NCBI GenBank assembly: GCA_950295325.1
Contig: OX485803.1
Span: 17,856,001-17,920,000 of the forward strand
Reading direction: 5' to 3'
Source of the DNA: Polytrichum commune
Taxonomy: Eukaryota > Streptophyta > Polytrichopsida > Polytrichales > Polytrichaceae
Length of the DNA: 64,000 bases
Below, one piece after another: positions 13,326-28,545 of the stretch. The position numbers were made by a program, and so were the translations under genes. Every line of letters starts with the position of its first letter. The first letter of the stretch is position 1. The notes below the pieces were generated by a model that searched no databases, was not told the origin of the DNA, and was given only the letters and a program-made list of their open reading frames with translations.

Positions 13326-13592
13326 ATCGTAACCATAGTGTCCAAGGAGGAGAAGAGATACCTTGTGTCCATTGCACATAATCCACAATGCACTTGCCTT
13401 GACTTTGCAAAGATGTCATCAATGGTAGTGGGGAAGAGGGGTCGGTGGGTATCCTACAAGCATTTGTATTATGTTTTAAAGTATTTGTGCAAGGTTGACT
13501 GTGCCACCAACAAATTTATTCACACACCCACATTCAACTATAATGAGGTGATGCGTCATCTTGAGCTTGCAAGTGTGGCAAAACAAGCTTAG
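13326..13592 (+). pseudogene. SWIM-type zinc-finger fragment
   Basis: The frame encodes SKEEKRYLVSIAHNPQCTC then LDF, and about 30 residues later SYKHLYYVLKYL, ending soon after. This fits the C-x-C ... C-x-H pattern of a SWIM zinc finger preceded by the usual beta-strands, except that the third ligand Cys before KH is a Tyr. Upstream (12660-13320) other frames are open only briefly. SWIM domains are typical of Mutator-like transposases and of a large class of plant and algal proteins, so I read this as a transposon-derived relic. No ATG lies in frame before the domain. Confidence 0.5.
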
Positions 13593-14470
13593 TGACATGA
13601 TAATGACCAGCACATACACCTAGTATTTATACATAGGAACACATATGTTTGTCCATAGGAAAGGTAGAACACACTGATGTTGCAACTCAATAGTTGTTTG
13701 TCAAATAAGGTACTTTACATTTCAATGTAATGTTTGTCTATTCATTATAGTGCCTATCATCATGGACTAATTGGCACACTGATTATCCATGCTAACAGGG
13801 TCCACTTCAATATTTATGGTCTCTCCAAAATATTTCATTCCAAATTGTAATTCATTTCTTACTTAAAATAACATATTATTGGATAAATTTTTCCTCGTTG
13901 CTCACACGTCACCGCTCATTGCTCAAATGTTAGCTTCCCTCTGTTCTTTGATTTTGTAGCAATAGTTTTGCTTTATGAATGTTTGATATAGCAAGCTTGC
14001 AAAACTCACTTCATAACTGATCTTGAAAATACACAAAATATTGGGGATGATAAGGGTTAAGGCTTTACTTCATGTGGGGGTTTCGACCCTTCATAATCCC
14101 CAACTAATGCCCAAAGTATTTGGTTCAATCTAATATGCCCATTGTTTTAAGTGTGGAAATGACCTCAATACTATGGACCACGATATTTACTATGATCAAT
14201 GTAGTTAATATAAGACATAACATGACCTTACCTGTTGAATAGCTAAGAAGGTCATGGAAAAAAAATTGTAATTAATAGGGATTCCACACTTCTGATGTCA
14301 TGTTGAACAAGGTCACACAAGCCACTAAAACTTGGCACACGCTATGGACTTGGTTGTATAGGACCCTAAACCATAGTGACAAAAAATTATGATGACATTT
14401 CGAATGTCAACTTTTCGTGTATGAAATGCAATTTAGGGAGTTGTTATACATTAATCAAGTCCAGATTGTG
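13593..14470. other. Gene-free spacer
   Basis: No gene recognised. Near 13890-13930 the words CACACGTCACCGCTCA resemble a patch at 9340-9380. Confidence 0.25.
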
Positions 14471-14725
14471 CAAAAGGTAAGTGGGCCTACTACATCCACT
14501 TATCTTAATCATACACCTATAGGTGCCTATGTGAGTGGTGTGAGGTAAGGTGTGAATGAAAAATTCAAGCCAAAAAACGACATGTATATAAAAGAGATTG
14601 GACAACATGCCTAAAATTTGCTAAATACTCTAGACTCAATAGTCAACATAACCAAGAGGACCTCTACGAATGTTTATGAAGAAAAAGGATTTTCACTTTC
14701 ATGCTAAATTTGATTTTCATACAAA
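14471..14725 (+). repeat. Copy of the 350 bp dispersed repeat family, diverged
   Basis: Carries the order of words typical of the family: CACTTATCTTAATCA, a GTGGTGTG stretch, AGAGATTGGACAACATG and CTCAATAGTCAACATAA. It is clearly diverged from the copies in the HPPK-DHPS intron. Confidence 0.45.
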
Positions 14726-14999
14726 CTCCAAGATTTATGAGGAGAATATATATGGTTGTGATTTGATGTTGCTACTCAACTCATACTAATTGCATTTTTA
14801 ATATTCTAGGAGAAGTAGTGTACATAACATTACTCGGCAACATGGGCCCTCCAAATATAGCAATGAGATGATGAGAGTTCAATCTAAATTTGAGTCTCCT
14901 AGTGAAACTTTTCAAGCATCTCATTGTTATATTCTAAGGGCCCACAGAACAAATCTTAAATGTTGAGTAATGTTATGTGGTGGATACAAAATGTCCATT

Positions 15000-15300
15000 T
15001 TAGGCCCACTTATCTTATGATATGCAAGTGCTATTCGGTAACTATTCTTAATTGAATTCCTATACTTAATTGGTGTGTGATTGGGTGAGGATCAAAGAAC
15101 AAACACCATAACAAAACATGTTTAAAAGAGATTGGACCATTTGTTCAAATTTTTGTGACTACTCCACACTTATAAATGAACACAATTAAAAGAACCTATC
15201 ATCTATGCATTTCAATTGATAATTAATTAGAACTAAATCAAGAGAGGTCCAATTTTTAATCTAATTTTGTCGATGCTTCATCATACATATGTACAATAAT
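15000..15300 (+). repeat. Copy of the 350 bp dispersed repeat family, diverged
   Basis: Shares CCCACTTATCTTA, GGTGTGTGATTGGGTGAGGA, AAAGAGATTGGACCA and the downstream GTCGATGCTTCAT block with 25620-25870, and more weakly with 14471-14725. Confidence 0.45.
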
Positions 15301-15449
15301 GTAACACAAAGTTTTGTTACGTACATCTAATCAGGTTTAGTTGGACAACATAAAAAATGAGCCAAATGACACCACATAACTTACATCAATGAGGCTGTGT
15401 AAACTCGAAGTCGATTGAAGGAATCAGCTCTTGGACTAAGGTAATTGGA

Positions 15450-15795
15450 CCTTATGTGATCACCCTTCTTACTTGGAGACCTATATTTAAGTGGTATACA
15501 TTGAGAACAGACACCAAATACGCACATGATGTATTGAGATTGGACTCTGCACAAAATTTATCAACCATTGTGGGTACAATAGTTAAACACAATTAGAAGA
15601 GTCTATAAGGTGGCATTAAGAATTTAATAATCTTTACTTTCACCTCTTCACTTGTGCATCTCAAGTCTGATTCTGAAACTTGAAATAACAATTTCACTTC
15701 GTGGATCATCTTCACTACCCAGATGAGACAATTCCCAATCTGAACCAACAACCAAAATTGCCTCTGGAGTTGAAAGTGCCCACAATAGGGCAATA
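15450..15795 (+). repeat. Copy of the 350 bp dispersed repeat family
   Basis: Starts with CTTATGTGATCACCCTTCTT and ends with GAGTTGAAAGTGCCCACAAT. The same ends and internal words (GAGATTGGACT, TTGTGCATCTCAAGTCTGAT, GATGAGACAATTCCCAATCT) occur at 58760, 60745 and 61226. It lies just downstream of the GAPDH stop codon. No protein is encoded and no TIR or poly-A tail is seen, so the class is unknown. Confidence 0.6.
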
Positions 15796-16111
15796 TCTTT
15801 AAAATTCATTAATCAAGGGATCAACCCATCTGGTATAGATTCAAAATTTAATAGCCCTTCTCATTGTGTTGTTCACATTGGAGAAGGTCACATTCATTGA
15901 GCAATGAACTCTGACCCAAATCTGGAGCTCAAAACCTCCTCTCCGCTATGGTACAAATTTACAACTGAGCCCCCTTCACCATAACTTTACAATCGTCTGT
16001 TTCTGGGGACACACCTAACTCATTCTCTAGATGAATTATGTACTGACCGAATCATTCCTAATGTTTCTTACTGCACTCTCTACTTTCTCCAACTCTCAAT
16101 AGATGGAGGTG

Positions 16112-19280
<3,169 letters not shown>

Positions 19281-20812
19281 CCCTCAGATTGGAACCCTTA
19301 GAACACACCCTCGTTCAGAGGTTACATAGACAGGAGGCAGAAGATATAAGGGTTGTTATGTGTAAGCTGATGAATTCTATGGCGAGGAAGGAGTTGAAGG
19401 ACCACCTCCACAGAGAAGCTGATAAGACCAACCTAGATTCATTACTATGTTCCAATAATATTTTCCTTCTCGACTGGAAATACACTAGGGAGACCTGGCT
19501 ATTGGGAAGGTCGCACGGACAGAACATTAATTACAGCCAATTGTAAGAGGAGCTTAGGACTAACACCTCTTCAAGAACGCCAAAGACAACCCCAGCTGCT
19601 CAAGTGAACAAGACAGTTCAACTTAACACAATATGTCCACTAAATGTTATATGAAGGAGGCTACGTGGAAACTGACACTAAGTTTCAAAGTTACCACCCA
19701 CAAATCGGAACGCCAACAAGGAACAGATTGCATTTCGATATGTGCTATGGAAACACTTAACAACACACATGTCTGTATTATTATCCAAAGCTACGCTAAG
19801 CTAAGCTAACCAAAGCTAACCTAGCCTGTTAATAAGTGGGAGAAGGGCAAGCCACTGACCTCTCCCCATGTGTAAACCCAAATGGTCGCCAAGGTGCTCA
19901 GCTCGCCTCTCCCTGCTGCCAGTGTCGTCCTCCTTAAAAAACAAAAGTTAGCCCTCCCTCCCTGTCCGAGGAAAAACTTCTTCTCCTTCTTTGATCCACA
20001 GAATCACCCACCTGGAAACTGGTAAGGTACTACTGCTAGAGGAGTGCAGAAACTAAGCCTTGACTGTGGTGTAATCTCAAACTCCGAGCATCCATACTCG
20101 CTAGCCAATTAATGTCTGTCTGTCTGTACCGCCCGAATTTATCCACTGTCGCCGCCAAAAGTAAGCCTCAAGATCTAGAACCTCTCACAAAATAACTCTT
20201 CCAGGAGCTTGCACCTTCCAAGGCTCCACCTTGCACTGAGATTTCACTAGAGGGCAACAACAACTAGGCTAAATGTTCTCGAGCAGCATTTGAGCTTGAC
20301 GCTCCCCTCAAAAGAAAAGAAAAAAACTCAGCACGAGAAGACCCAAACTCCAGTAACAATGCACACGCCGTAGTGCTGCACTCTTGCGCAGATTGGTCCC
20401 AACCCTGGACGGACAACACAGTACCCCAAATCGGTGACTTCGAAATATTGGGCGACAGCTTTTAAGGAACTCCTTCCTATTACGCGGAACCTGCTTGACA
20501 GCTCTCGTTCTTGCTCGTGTCCTTCTACTGTTAGACGTCTAAGCTTACTCACTGCCTGCTCATCAGGGTGCCACCTCAATCCCACGCAGGCGGGCAGGCA
20601 GACAGCAGTTTGCACTGAGATTCTGATCGGGTCATGCAAAGGAGTGGCAATAAGAACGCGCATCCGAGGAGGTCGCCAACTAACTCCTTCGTAGTTCCCC
20701 GAATCCCTGATGAAGAGACCCGGCGCAGGCTTCAATGTGATGTAACGCAAGTTAGCGGCGCCCGAGACAAGGCTCGCAGATTTCGTGGAACTGACGGAGT
20801 CCTCCAGCGCAG

Positions 20813-20820
20813 CTTATATA
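20813..20820 (-). promoter_or_regulatory. Likely TATA box of the GAPDH gene
   Basis: The minus strand reads TATATAAG in a GC-rich stretch. Transcription would start about 30 bases further on, near 20785. This is about 1.5 kb before the first certain coding exon, which implies a 5' leader exon and a first intron. A donor matching GTGAGT exactly follows at 20552 (exon end 20553). An ATG at 20663 opens a frame of 37 codons to that donor, but its phase does not fit the acceptor at 19250. Confidence 0.5.
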
Positions 20821-22486
20821 GCAACCGTCGCGACGGTCGCACGACGGAGGCCGTGGCTCACTACCCGGCGCCAGCCTCGGTCGGAGGTTCGGCCCCCGAA
20901 GCTCGCGGTTGGTGTCGCCGAACCTGGTCCCACCTCTCTGGAGGCGGCACGCGGCGAAGGTGGTGGACTTTTTATCCCTGGTAAAAAACCCAACCCTCAA
21001 AACTTACCCCTCTAGTTTACTCTGCTTGGGCCCTAACCTTTTAGTGTGTGGCAGCCTCGCATTGGGAGCTCGGAAACTCGCAATTGCTCGGAGGTTGCCG
21101 GTGGTCGGAAGTATTGGGCTAGGGGGTTTATAACCGGAAGTTAAGAAGTTTATGGGTTTCGTTGCCCACCACCGCCAACTACCATTCAAGGTGCGGTAAA
21201 AACTTATCACCTCTAGGGTTGTTGATGATTCATCTCGATTTTAAGTTCACGAGGTTCATATGGGGTCGGGGAGATTTTTGGGCATAATCGGTTGAGATCC
21301 TAGTGTTTGCAAGTCCAACCGGTTACATGTTGACATCCTTCGGTTTTCCTTTATTTAATTGGGGTATATTCTATAAATTCTTCTAAAATGATCGGTAATT
21401 TTCCTGCAGTTTTGAATTTCAACCGGTTGTTTCTTAAACTCAATCGGTTCATTTGTAACTAATTGCCGGTTCTCCCCGATCATAGATGGGGTTCCTTGAC
21501 CCTGGTTCATCAGGTGGAAGTATTGTTGGTTTGGTTTGTCTTGAAGTATTGACACTTGAGGTTTGCTTGATAAACGATGTTTTCATCCTTCCCATTGGTG
21601 GGTGTTGTGAATGTTTACCCGCAGTTTATGAACACGAAGTATTGTATATGATGTTGGTTTTTGTATGAGCTGTCCAAAAACATGTCAACCGTCCACGTGG
21701 CAATGTGAATGAGGAACCGGTACATATGTGAAGGTAGAATGAATGGGCGGGGGTAGATGATTGAAAACTAGCTTTGACTCTACTGACATCATCAAAACGA
21801 ATGACGGGATGAGACCAAGGTTTTGCATGAGATTTCCAACTAAGTTGTGCACCTTCGAGACTTTGAACTTTCGTGCTTGCGCCAGACATGATTTTTGGAG
21901 GGCCCTTGCAATGTGCAACACTCCGTTTTCTACATCCAATCTTACGTAAGTTTTTAAAGTAATTTATGGTACTCCAATTACCAATCCCAACGATAGAACT
22001 CTGAAACATAAAGTAACTTATATCCTTAAAAGTTATCATAACTTTCCAAGTACATGCGAGTGTTGTTTTCCTATCTTACACATTTTTTTTTGTATATCAC
22101 GAGGTTTAGTCCAAATCCACCAGAAACTTTGGAACGTTGGATGCAAAATGAAATTCATTATTTATGACAGAAATTTCACCTCCATCTAAAAAGATCAAAG
22201 GTCTCATATTCGAAACAACAACCATCAAAAATCGGTCACTTGAGTCGGGTCTCTCAGGGATTTAGGGGTTAATTAATGTACTGCTACCTTAAATTGTCGA
22301 TTTCGAGTGTTTCAAGGAAGTCAGATCCAACATGACTCCCTGTTTTACTCCCCCAATCAATCAGTTTCCACTTTTGGTGGCATCAGGCCATCAGCCCCAC
22401 TACTTCGAGATCCATAAGCTTCAAGTCAACTAACACGACATAAATATATACACATTTAGATATATTTTAGATACTTTTACTACTAT
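20821..22486. other. GAPDH upstream region and spacer
   Basis: 20821-21010 is GC-rich, as expected next to a housekeeping promoter, and has open frames in several phases that I do not believe in. 21288-21360 repeats 7955-8032. 21405-21480 is rich in CCGGTT and AATTGCCGG words that recur near 45250-45470 and 46500-46715. No other gene seen. Confidence 0.35.
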
Positions 22487-22492
22487 CATACT

Positions 22493-23162
22493 ACACCGTC
22501 TATGGTATTTAGTGTCATGTGCACTATTTTCAAAGGGCCTAAACTAGATGCCTAGATGTCTCAAAATGGCACGTCGCTAATTGCTATTACTATTTCATTT
22601 GTCGGCATAACTAACTTCTTAGAGTGACAAAATATATATATATATCTGCATTATGACATTTTGAGCAGCACATTGAGATACGTTAGATGATAGTCTTGCG
22701 TTTTAGTATGCAAGAAAAAGATGTTTTTTGAGCATACTAATGGCGAGTGCCATGTATTCACATTTTTGTATGCAAGAGGAAAATAGTCTTGAGCATATTA
22801 ACGGCAAGTGTCATTTGTGTACACTCTAGTCAACTTGTAGACCATTTGTGTAACATAGGCACGCACCTCATAAAACTACTGAACATACTCATGTCAAGAT
22901 ATTAGTAAGCACACTTGAACGTCGAGTGTCATGAGTTGACGCTTATGTTGAAAGTGGTTTAATCATCAATTTAACCTCACACACACCTCAAAATAGGGCA
23001 ACACTAGTAGAAATGTGGTAGTTTCACGACACCACGAGAATGACACGAGCATGTGTCATTTTGATCACTTCGTGTGGAATTGTTGTGTCGTGAAACTACC
23101 AAATATCTAGTAGTGTAGGTGACACTAGTACGCACTTGACACTAAATCCCATGAATGGTGTG
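22493..23162. mobile_element. TIR element of unknown family, host of a nested MITE
   Basis: 30 bp inverted ends at 22493-22522 and 23133-23162 match at 25 of 30 positions and contain ATTTAGTGTCA. The interior has no coding frame. A second element (23002-23115) sits inside the right arm. Related ends occur at 10313 and perhaps at 2170. Flanking target-site duplication is not clear. Confidence 0.6.
23002..23115. mobile_element. CACTA-like MITE nested in another element
   Basis: A 114 bp element that starts with CACTAGTAGAAA and ends with TAGTAGTG. Inside these ends is a perfect 17 bp inverted repeat, 23016-23032 against 23085-23101. The CACTA start is typical of the En/Spm superfamily, though the 3 bp target-site duplication is not exact here. 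The related element at 10313-10450 lacks this insertion. Confidence 0.6.
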
Positions 23163-24454
23163 ATATGGTTATAGTACATGAAAAAATATCTTAATGTGGA
23201 GTAATGGATAATGAATGATAGTACACAAGTCAATCTTGGCCTATGTTATGAGGCGAATAGGTGTGTATAAGTTTTCTTGCACTAGTGTGACCACTACTAC
23301 CAAGTTGACCCTCTCTAAATTCTATTAGATAACACATACACGGTCCTACCATTAGGAGACTTTTTGAAAGGAGCAACTTGTGATCTCATATCGAGTTCAT
23401 ATCGAAGCTAGGGGCGGTTTACACCAAAATTGAAGAGAGGGGCCACTCAAATTTTCTTCAAGTTTTGGATGGCTAAGAAGAGGTGTGGCTTATGTTCAAG
23501 TTTTATGAAAGTGAGTTTGAGTTACAATCATGCCATTCTTTGCAAATTAAGAAGTCCACTTGGAATCCAACATGGCCAAAATGGAACGTGCTTTCTTTTT
23601 TCTTTCTCGTTTTCATATCTAGGGACATTTTTCTTGACCACTTCTTAGAGATTGGCCTCGAAGAATTTGGATCAATCATGGCAACCTAAATCTCACAATT
23701 GTATATTCCGTATGTTCAATGGATTCCACGATTATGTGATTTTGTGTTGGTCAATAAGGAATTGAATATGTGCCACCATTATGGTGCTCTTTCAGGTTTC
23801 CACTAAGACTATCTAAAGTACCAATTCAATTTGTGTATCGGGCCCCACTATTTGTGGTCATCTCGGATATTTGGAGTTACATAATGCAATAACATCTTAC
23901 TCAAGAGTTCAATTTTGACTAACAAAAGTTCAACATGTTGTACAGACATTATAGAACATAAATAACTTTACTTGGTAAGAAGTTAAAGCATTGCGTAACT
24001 CCCAATATTAACACACACTAATTGGGATAATCAATGTAGTGTCATCAAAATTCTTAGAATCAACAAAAATGGTGAGTACAAAATAAGATAGATAAATGAA
24101 TGGATAGGAATGTTAACTTCTAAGGAACCAAGTATTAACGACGAGTCTCTTTGCCCATAGGCTAACACCATCTCTCAATGCCAATATCAATTCATATGTG
24201 GGTGACCAAGAAGACCCAAAATTTGGGGAGAGAGAAAAAAAAATCATATTCAATAGTACCTCTCATTCATCCAACATAGATGTTATGAATTAGTATGAAA
24301 TCTGGATCTTTTTATTTTCAATCAATTTGACACATGAATTAGTTTCAAAGACCCCAAATAACATAGATCAATCAACCCCAAACATATAGGGAGTCAAATT
24401 CTTATGTTGGATGGATGAGATGTCATATGCAATAATTCCCTCTCTCTCCATGCT
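23163..24454. other. Gene-free spacer
   Basis: Only short frames (for example 23430-23690) without recognisable domains. Confidence 0.25.
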
Positions 24455-24715
24455 TGGGGTCTCGGGGTTCATGGCGTCTACGTAAACTCGTCCATTATGG
24501 ATGTAGGGGCTATAGTGAAAACAAGTCCCCTATAAGGTTGAGGGCCGTTTCCTTCTAATTCGAGTTCACTAGAAAAATTTGGGACCTCCAATACCATTTC
24601 TAGAGTCGACTGATCTAAAAAATAGTTGTGTCCGGACTATAAAATCGTTTGTTGCATGTTCATCTTGCGAATGTACGAGTTTACATAGACACCACAAATC
24701 CCTAGCCAGACTTGG
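24455..24715. mobile_element. TIR repeat family T1, full copy
   Basis: About 250 bp. The left end (24464-24493) and the right end (24675-24707) are inverted copies containing GTCTACGTAAACTCGT and its partner ACGAGTTTACATAGAC. The interior includes AAAACAAGTCCCC and GGGCCGTTTCC. Other members are at 34965-35206 (full) and at 33935-34120 and 55085-55255 (one arm, reversed). No coding frame, so non-autonomous. Confidence 0.6.
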
Positions 24716-25615
24716 GTATCTATATACTTTACCTTCTTACATACTTTCGCATAAACTTGTTACACAGTGAATGTGGAGCATGAAAAAATGGATTGATTTT
24801 TAAAATTAGCACATGTTACTCAATGCTACAAAGATTCGATGAGAACGTAATCTTTCACCAAACAAAGCCATGCATGTTCTCTCATGTCCGAACAACTTAT
24901 CGAACTTTCATTAGTGAAAGTTTGAACATTTGTTTAAGACTCTAGTGCTCCAAATAGTCGCACTCAAACGCGTAGTGAGAATCAAATACCGGATTGCCAC
25001 GGGATCTACAAGGGCTTCGGTTTGTGGTTGAAGCTTTGCCCATGCTTTTTTAACTTTTACTTTTGCTATGCATCTTCCCGTGTGTCTAGCCTAGAAAGCA
25101 AGTGGTGGTGGATATAGATAGCAGCCGAGTCGATATTTGACTACCATTGGGCCAGCCAGCCGGGGAGTAAAGATAGGATAGGGGATTGGAAGCAAACAAA
25201 GCCCCATGGATTGAAAGATTTACATAATTTAAAGTGACACATACTTTTAGCCACGAAACCTAGTGCCACATGGCTCCCTCAAAGCCTTGCCATGTGGACG
25301 CACATAGATGGAATAGCAATCCTTGTGAGGAACTCACCCCGTGATGTTCCACACTCTCAAGTTTTCTCCCACTTTGCCACCTCAAAGCTTAACTTATGTG
25401 GCGATACATAGGCTTAGTGTATGACCGCACCGCTACAAGCACATGAGTCATGGGCATTTTTCCATGTGCCCTTGGAAACTTGTCCTATGCCAGTTGGGAA
25501 AATGTAAATCTATCACATTGCTCTAGTTTTGTACAATGTTTTCATTGACGTATGACGATTGCTTAGGACTCGTATGCTGGTGGTGTACTATGTTTAAGGT
25601 ATGCGGGTCTTGTTC
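24716..25615. other. Gene-free spacer
   Basis: No gene or clear repeat recognised. Confidence 0.25.
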
Positions 25616-25875
25616 ATATACTTTTCTTACCCACACACATGTATTTGATGGGTGTGTGGCTAGGTGGGGATCTAAGAATAAACGCCATAAAGACATAGTG
25701 TAACAAAAGATTGGACTACATCTTCATATTTTATGAACTAGTCCACATGTTCGATGATGAACACGGTTGCAAGGACCTATTCATTCATTAAAGGAATCAA
25801 GGAGGTCCGGTTTTGAACTTTATTTTTGTCAATGCTTCATGGTAGACTTGTTGATGCAATTCAACTTTTGTTAGA
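25616..25875 (+). repeat. Copy of the 350 bp dispersed repeat family, diverged
   Basis: Shares GGTGTGTGGCTAGGTGGGGA, AAAAGATTGGACTACAT and GTCAATGCTTCATGG with 15000-15300 in the same orientation. Confidence 0.45.
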
Positions 25876-28380
25876 AACTAGAGCGCATGGGAAATTGGAC
25901 TAAATGGCACCTACATACCTTGTTAATTCATGACACTCACCAACCAATCTACCCAACTTTAAGGTGACATCTTCCCCACTAGCACATCTCGTATCCATCA
26001 CCTTCTTACCAAAATCATGAAAAAGCTCCAATTCACACACACACCTACATACAACAAATACCATTCCAAACTATTGGTTGTCTTAGGGTCCCTAAACACT
26101 CACTCGTTTTAAATTTAGGTGTTATGAAATGAGAGCACCTCTGACATGAAGCAATAGCTCTTGTTCCTTAGCCATGTTCCATAAACTTGCCTTAGGTTTA
26201 CATTTGAGTTTGCAGCTTTGATCAAGGATGAAGCATCTTTCATTTATGTCAACATACATTTGACGACACTTCTCTCTCCCCCTACTCCTAAATTTTGCAA
26301 ATTATGAAGAAAACATTATCCAACTAACCATTTTACTCACAAAATGTATTGCATACTTTGATTTTGTAATGCTTGCCGGATGACATTGAAATAGTAAAAT
26401 ACATATATCCTAGACCCAACATCAAACCTAGGACCAACACCATGTACCATAGTCATACATTTAGGCGCTTCAAATGTTTAACAACGATTCAAAATTTCAT
26501 AGGTTCTTTTGTTGGTGTCAAGTATGCCTATCTTATGAACAATATGACAAGCAATGAGAGACAAACATGCATTCGGAGAAGAAAATAACATGTCAAGAAC
26601 AACACTACTTATTGTACTCCTTCAATTATGTTGACAACCAGACCACACGTCAATGGGGAAACATGGTTTGGTGGATGTTTTGGCATCAGTAATTGATGGA
26701 TACAATCTTATAGTGTAACATTGTGAAAACTACACTTGTTGTCAAGGAGACAAAACTTGTTTCCACAAGAATGGATGTTGAACATGCAACATAAATGAGC
26801 ATGTTGTCGCTAACCGAGACAAAACCAAACTAGGGAAATTTTAGAGCAAGGCCACCCCAACCCAAATAATATTCAATGATGAAGGTTTTAGGTTCATCAA
26901 ATAACTTCTTCTTTTTGTATGGGCTAGGAACCACGCCAAGTCCATTCCGGATTCAAGTTCAAATTCGGGGAGGCCACTTTATTTGAATAGAAACCTCCAC
27001 ACTTGGAGTTTGCCACCTCATTCCGAACAGTCCAAAAATTTGTTTCAAGTTGTTCGATTATAGATCATTTGTATGTACTTTTCCAGCACACCTAATTTTC
27101 CAACTTAATCACATGTAATGCCAAGGTAAAGGTATTGACATGTTTCAAACCTTACAATCTTAGAAGTCCGTTTCTAACCATGATAAGAAACCAAAAATAA
27201 AAATTTAAAAGAAATAAAAATAAATAAAAATAAAAGCCTTTACGAACCATAGCCTTTGGATTGGAATTTGAAAACAAACATTTATACTCCATAAAAGAAG
27301 AAGAGGGGTCAACTTTGAAACCAAACCGCCCAAAGTTAGACACATGTGAAGGCCACAATTCTAGCTTACTTTGACTTACCAAATTCCGTTTCAAAAACTG
27401 AACTTTCAAACATGTGTGGCCTTCACATGGAACATGGACAAAGAGGTAAGTTAGAAACAATGGAGTTATGCGTGAAGTCTTGGGATCTGCCGAGTTGACT
27501 AAGACGTGAGTTTGAGAGCACAACCACAAATCTCCCAAGTCTTTGTTAAAACTTGAATTAACATGTTCAAAGAGTGGTATCAGGTTATTAAAAAAAATTC
27601 TAGTTTGTCGTACTAGGATGGGTGGACCAGGCTAGCAGGCTAGCCTTACATAGACTGATCCAAGATTTTAAGGTCAGGGGGGAGACCTTATAAAAAAACC
27701 TTACTTAGAATTTTCAAGTTTTCTCAAACATTTTGGAATGACAAAATGAAGAGATCCAAGGATTCACCCAACTTTCAAAATAAGCTCCGAAACACGATGA
27801 GCTCACGAGCTCTTAACAAGTGAACATTCTCTTGGTGGAGGATCAAACTCACGGGGCATAATTTCAACTCTTGCATGTGGCAAGCCCAATGACAGAATAA
27901 CAATGTGTCCCACTTATAGGGAATAGTAGTAGTCGGTTATTATGAATGTGCTCAAACCCAAATCATTGGCTCCAAAAGCTGTTACTTAAAATGCTGCTTG
28001 TTCAGGGCACCAGCCTAGATTCGCTATTAAAGTTGGGCCTGCTCTTCAAATGTTGGAGTTATATATAGGCTGGCCTCTGGTCCGAGAATCAGTTGTTCTG
28101 TGCCTTTTTACGGAGTTTTTGCTTTGACACCACTCAGTGTTTGGGATTGTGCACGATTCACAAGGTTATGGCATCTCCCCATTTGGGTGTGTATAATGCA
28201 GCCGCCCAAACAAGCGGTTAAGCTTACATCCAAGGTCACGAGGTATGGCTTATAAAGTATATTGCCTTGAACAAATACACAACATTATTCAGCTGCTAAG
28301 GGGACGACCCGTTACCATATATATAGACCCCGGGAAATAACCCAACATTTGGAGCCATTGTAGGGCGGGGAGGGGGGTAA
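25876..28380. other. Gene-free spacer
   Basis: 27295-27430 resembles the repeat unit near 49410-49505 (CCCAAAGTTAGACACATGTGAAGGCC against the similar stretch there, with about one base in four different). No protein domain was recognised. Confidence 0.3.
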
Positions 28381-28382
28381 CT

Positions 28383-28545
28383 TATCATGCCCCGATCACA
28401 CCAAACTTTCCGCCCAGTCCCAACCGTGAGGTTGTTGGGGATTATGTTCAGAACTAGATGTTGGCGCACCACTTTTGACATTGTTACAGCCGGAGATGCC
28501 GACGGATGGTGTCGGAACTGGCTGGTGTGATCGGCCCCTCAAGGG
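28383..28545 (+). repeat. Inverted partner of 39424-39585, perhaps former coding DNA
   Basis: About 160 bases match the reverse complement of 39424-39585, with shared blocks GCCCCGATCACACCAAA and GGGGATTATGTT and GAACTGGCTGGTGTGATC. In both copies the frame that encodes GDYV ... SELAGVI is the best preserved, but this copy has stops in it. The protein is not recognised. The two copies could be pieces of one transposon family. Confidence 0.5.

Noticed and set aside
20328..20750. Long minus-strand frame upstream of GAPDH as a transit-peptide exon
   Set aside because: It overlaps the expected leader, but the start at 20750 is not ATG, its possible donors do not match the phase of the 19250 acceptor, and the sequence is not convincingly transit-like.
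20752..21133. Overlapping GC-rich frames on both strands
   Set aside because: Open frames on both strands in a GC-rich promoter region are expected by chance; no domain or splice pattern.
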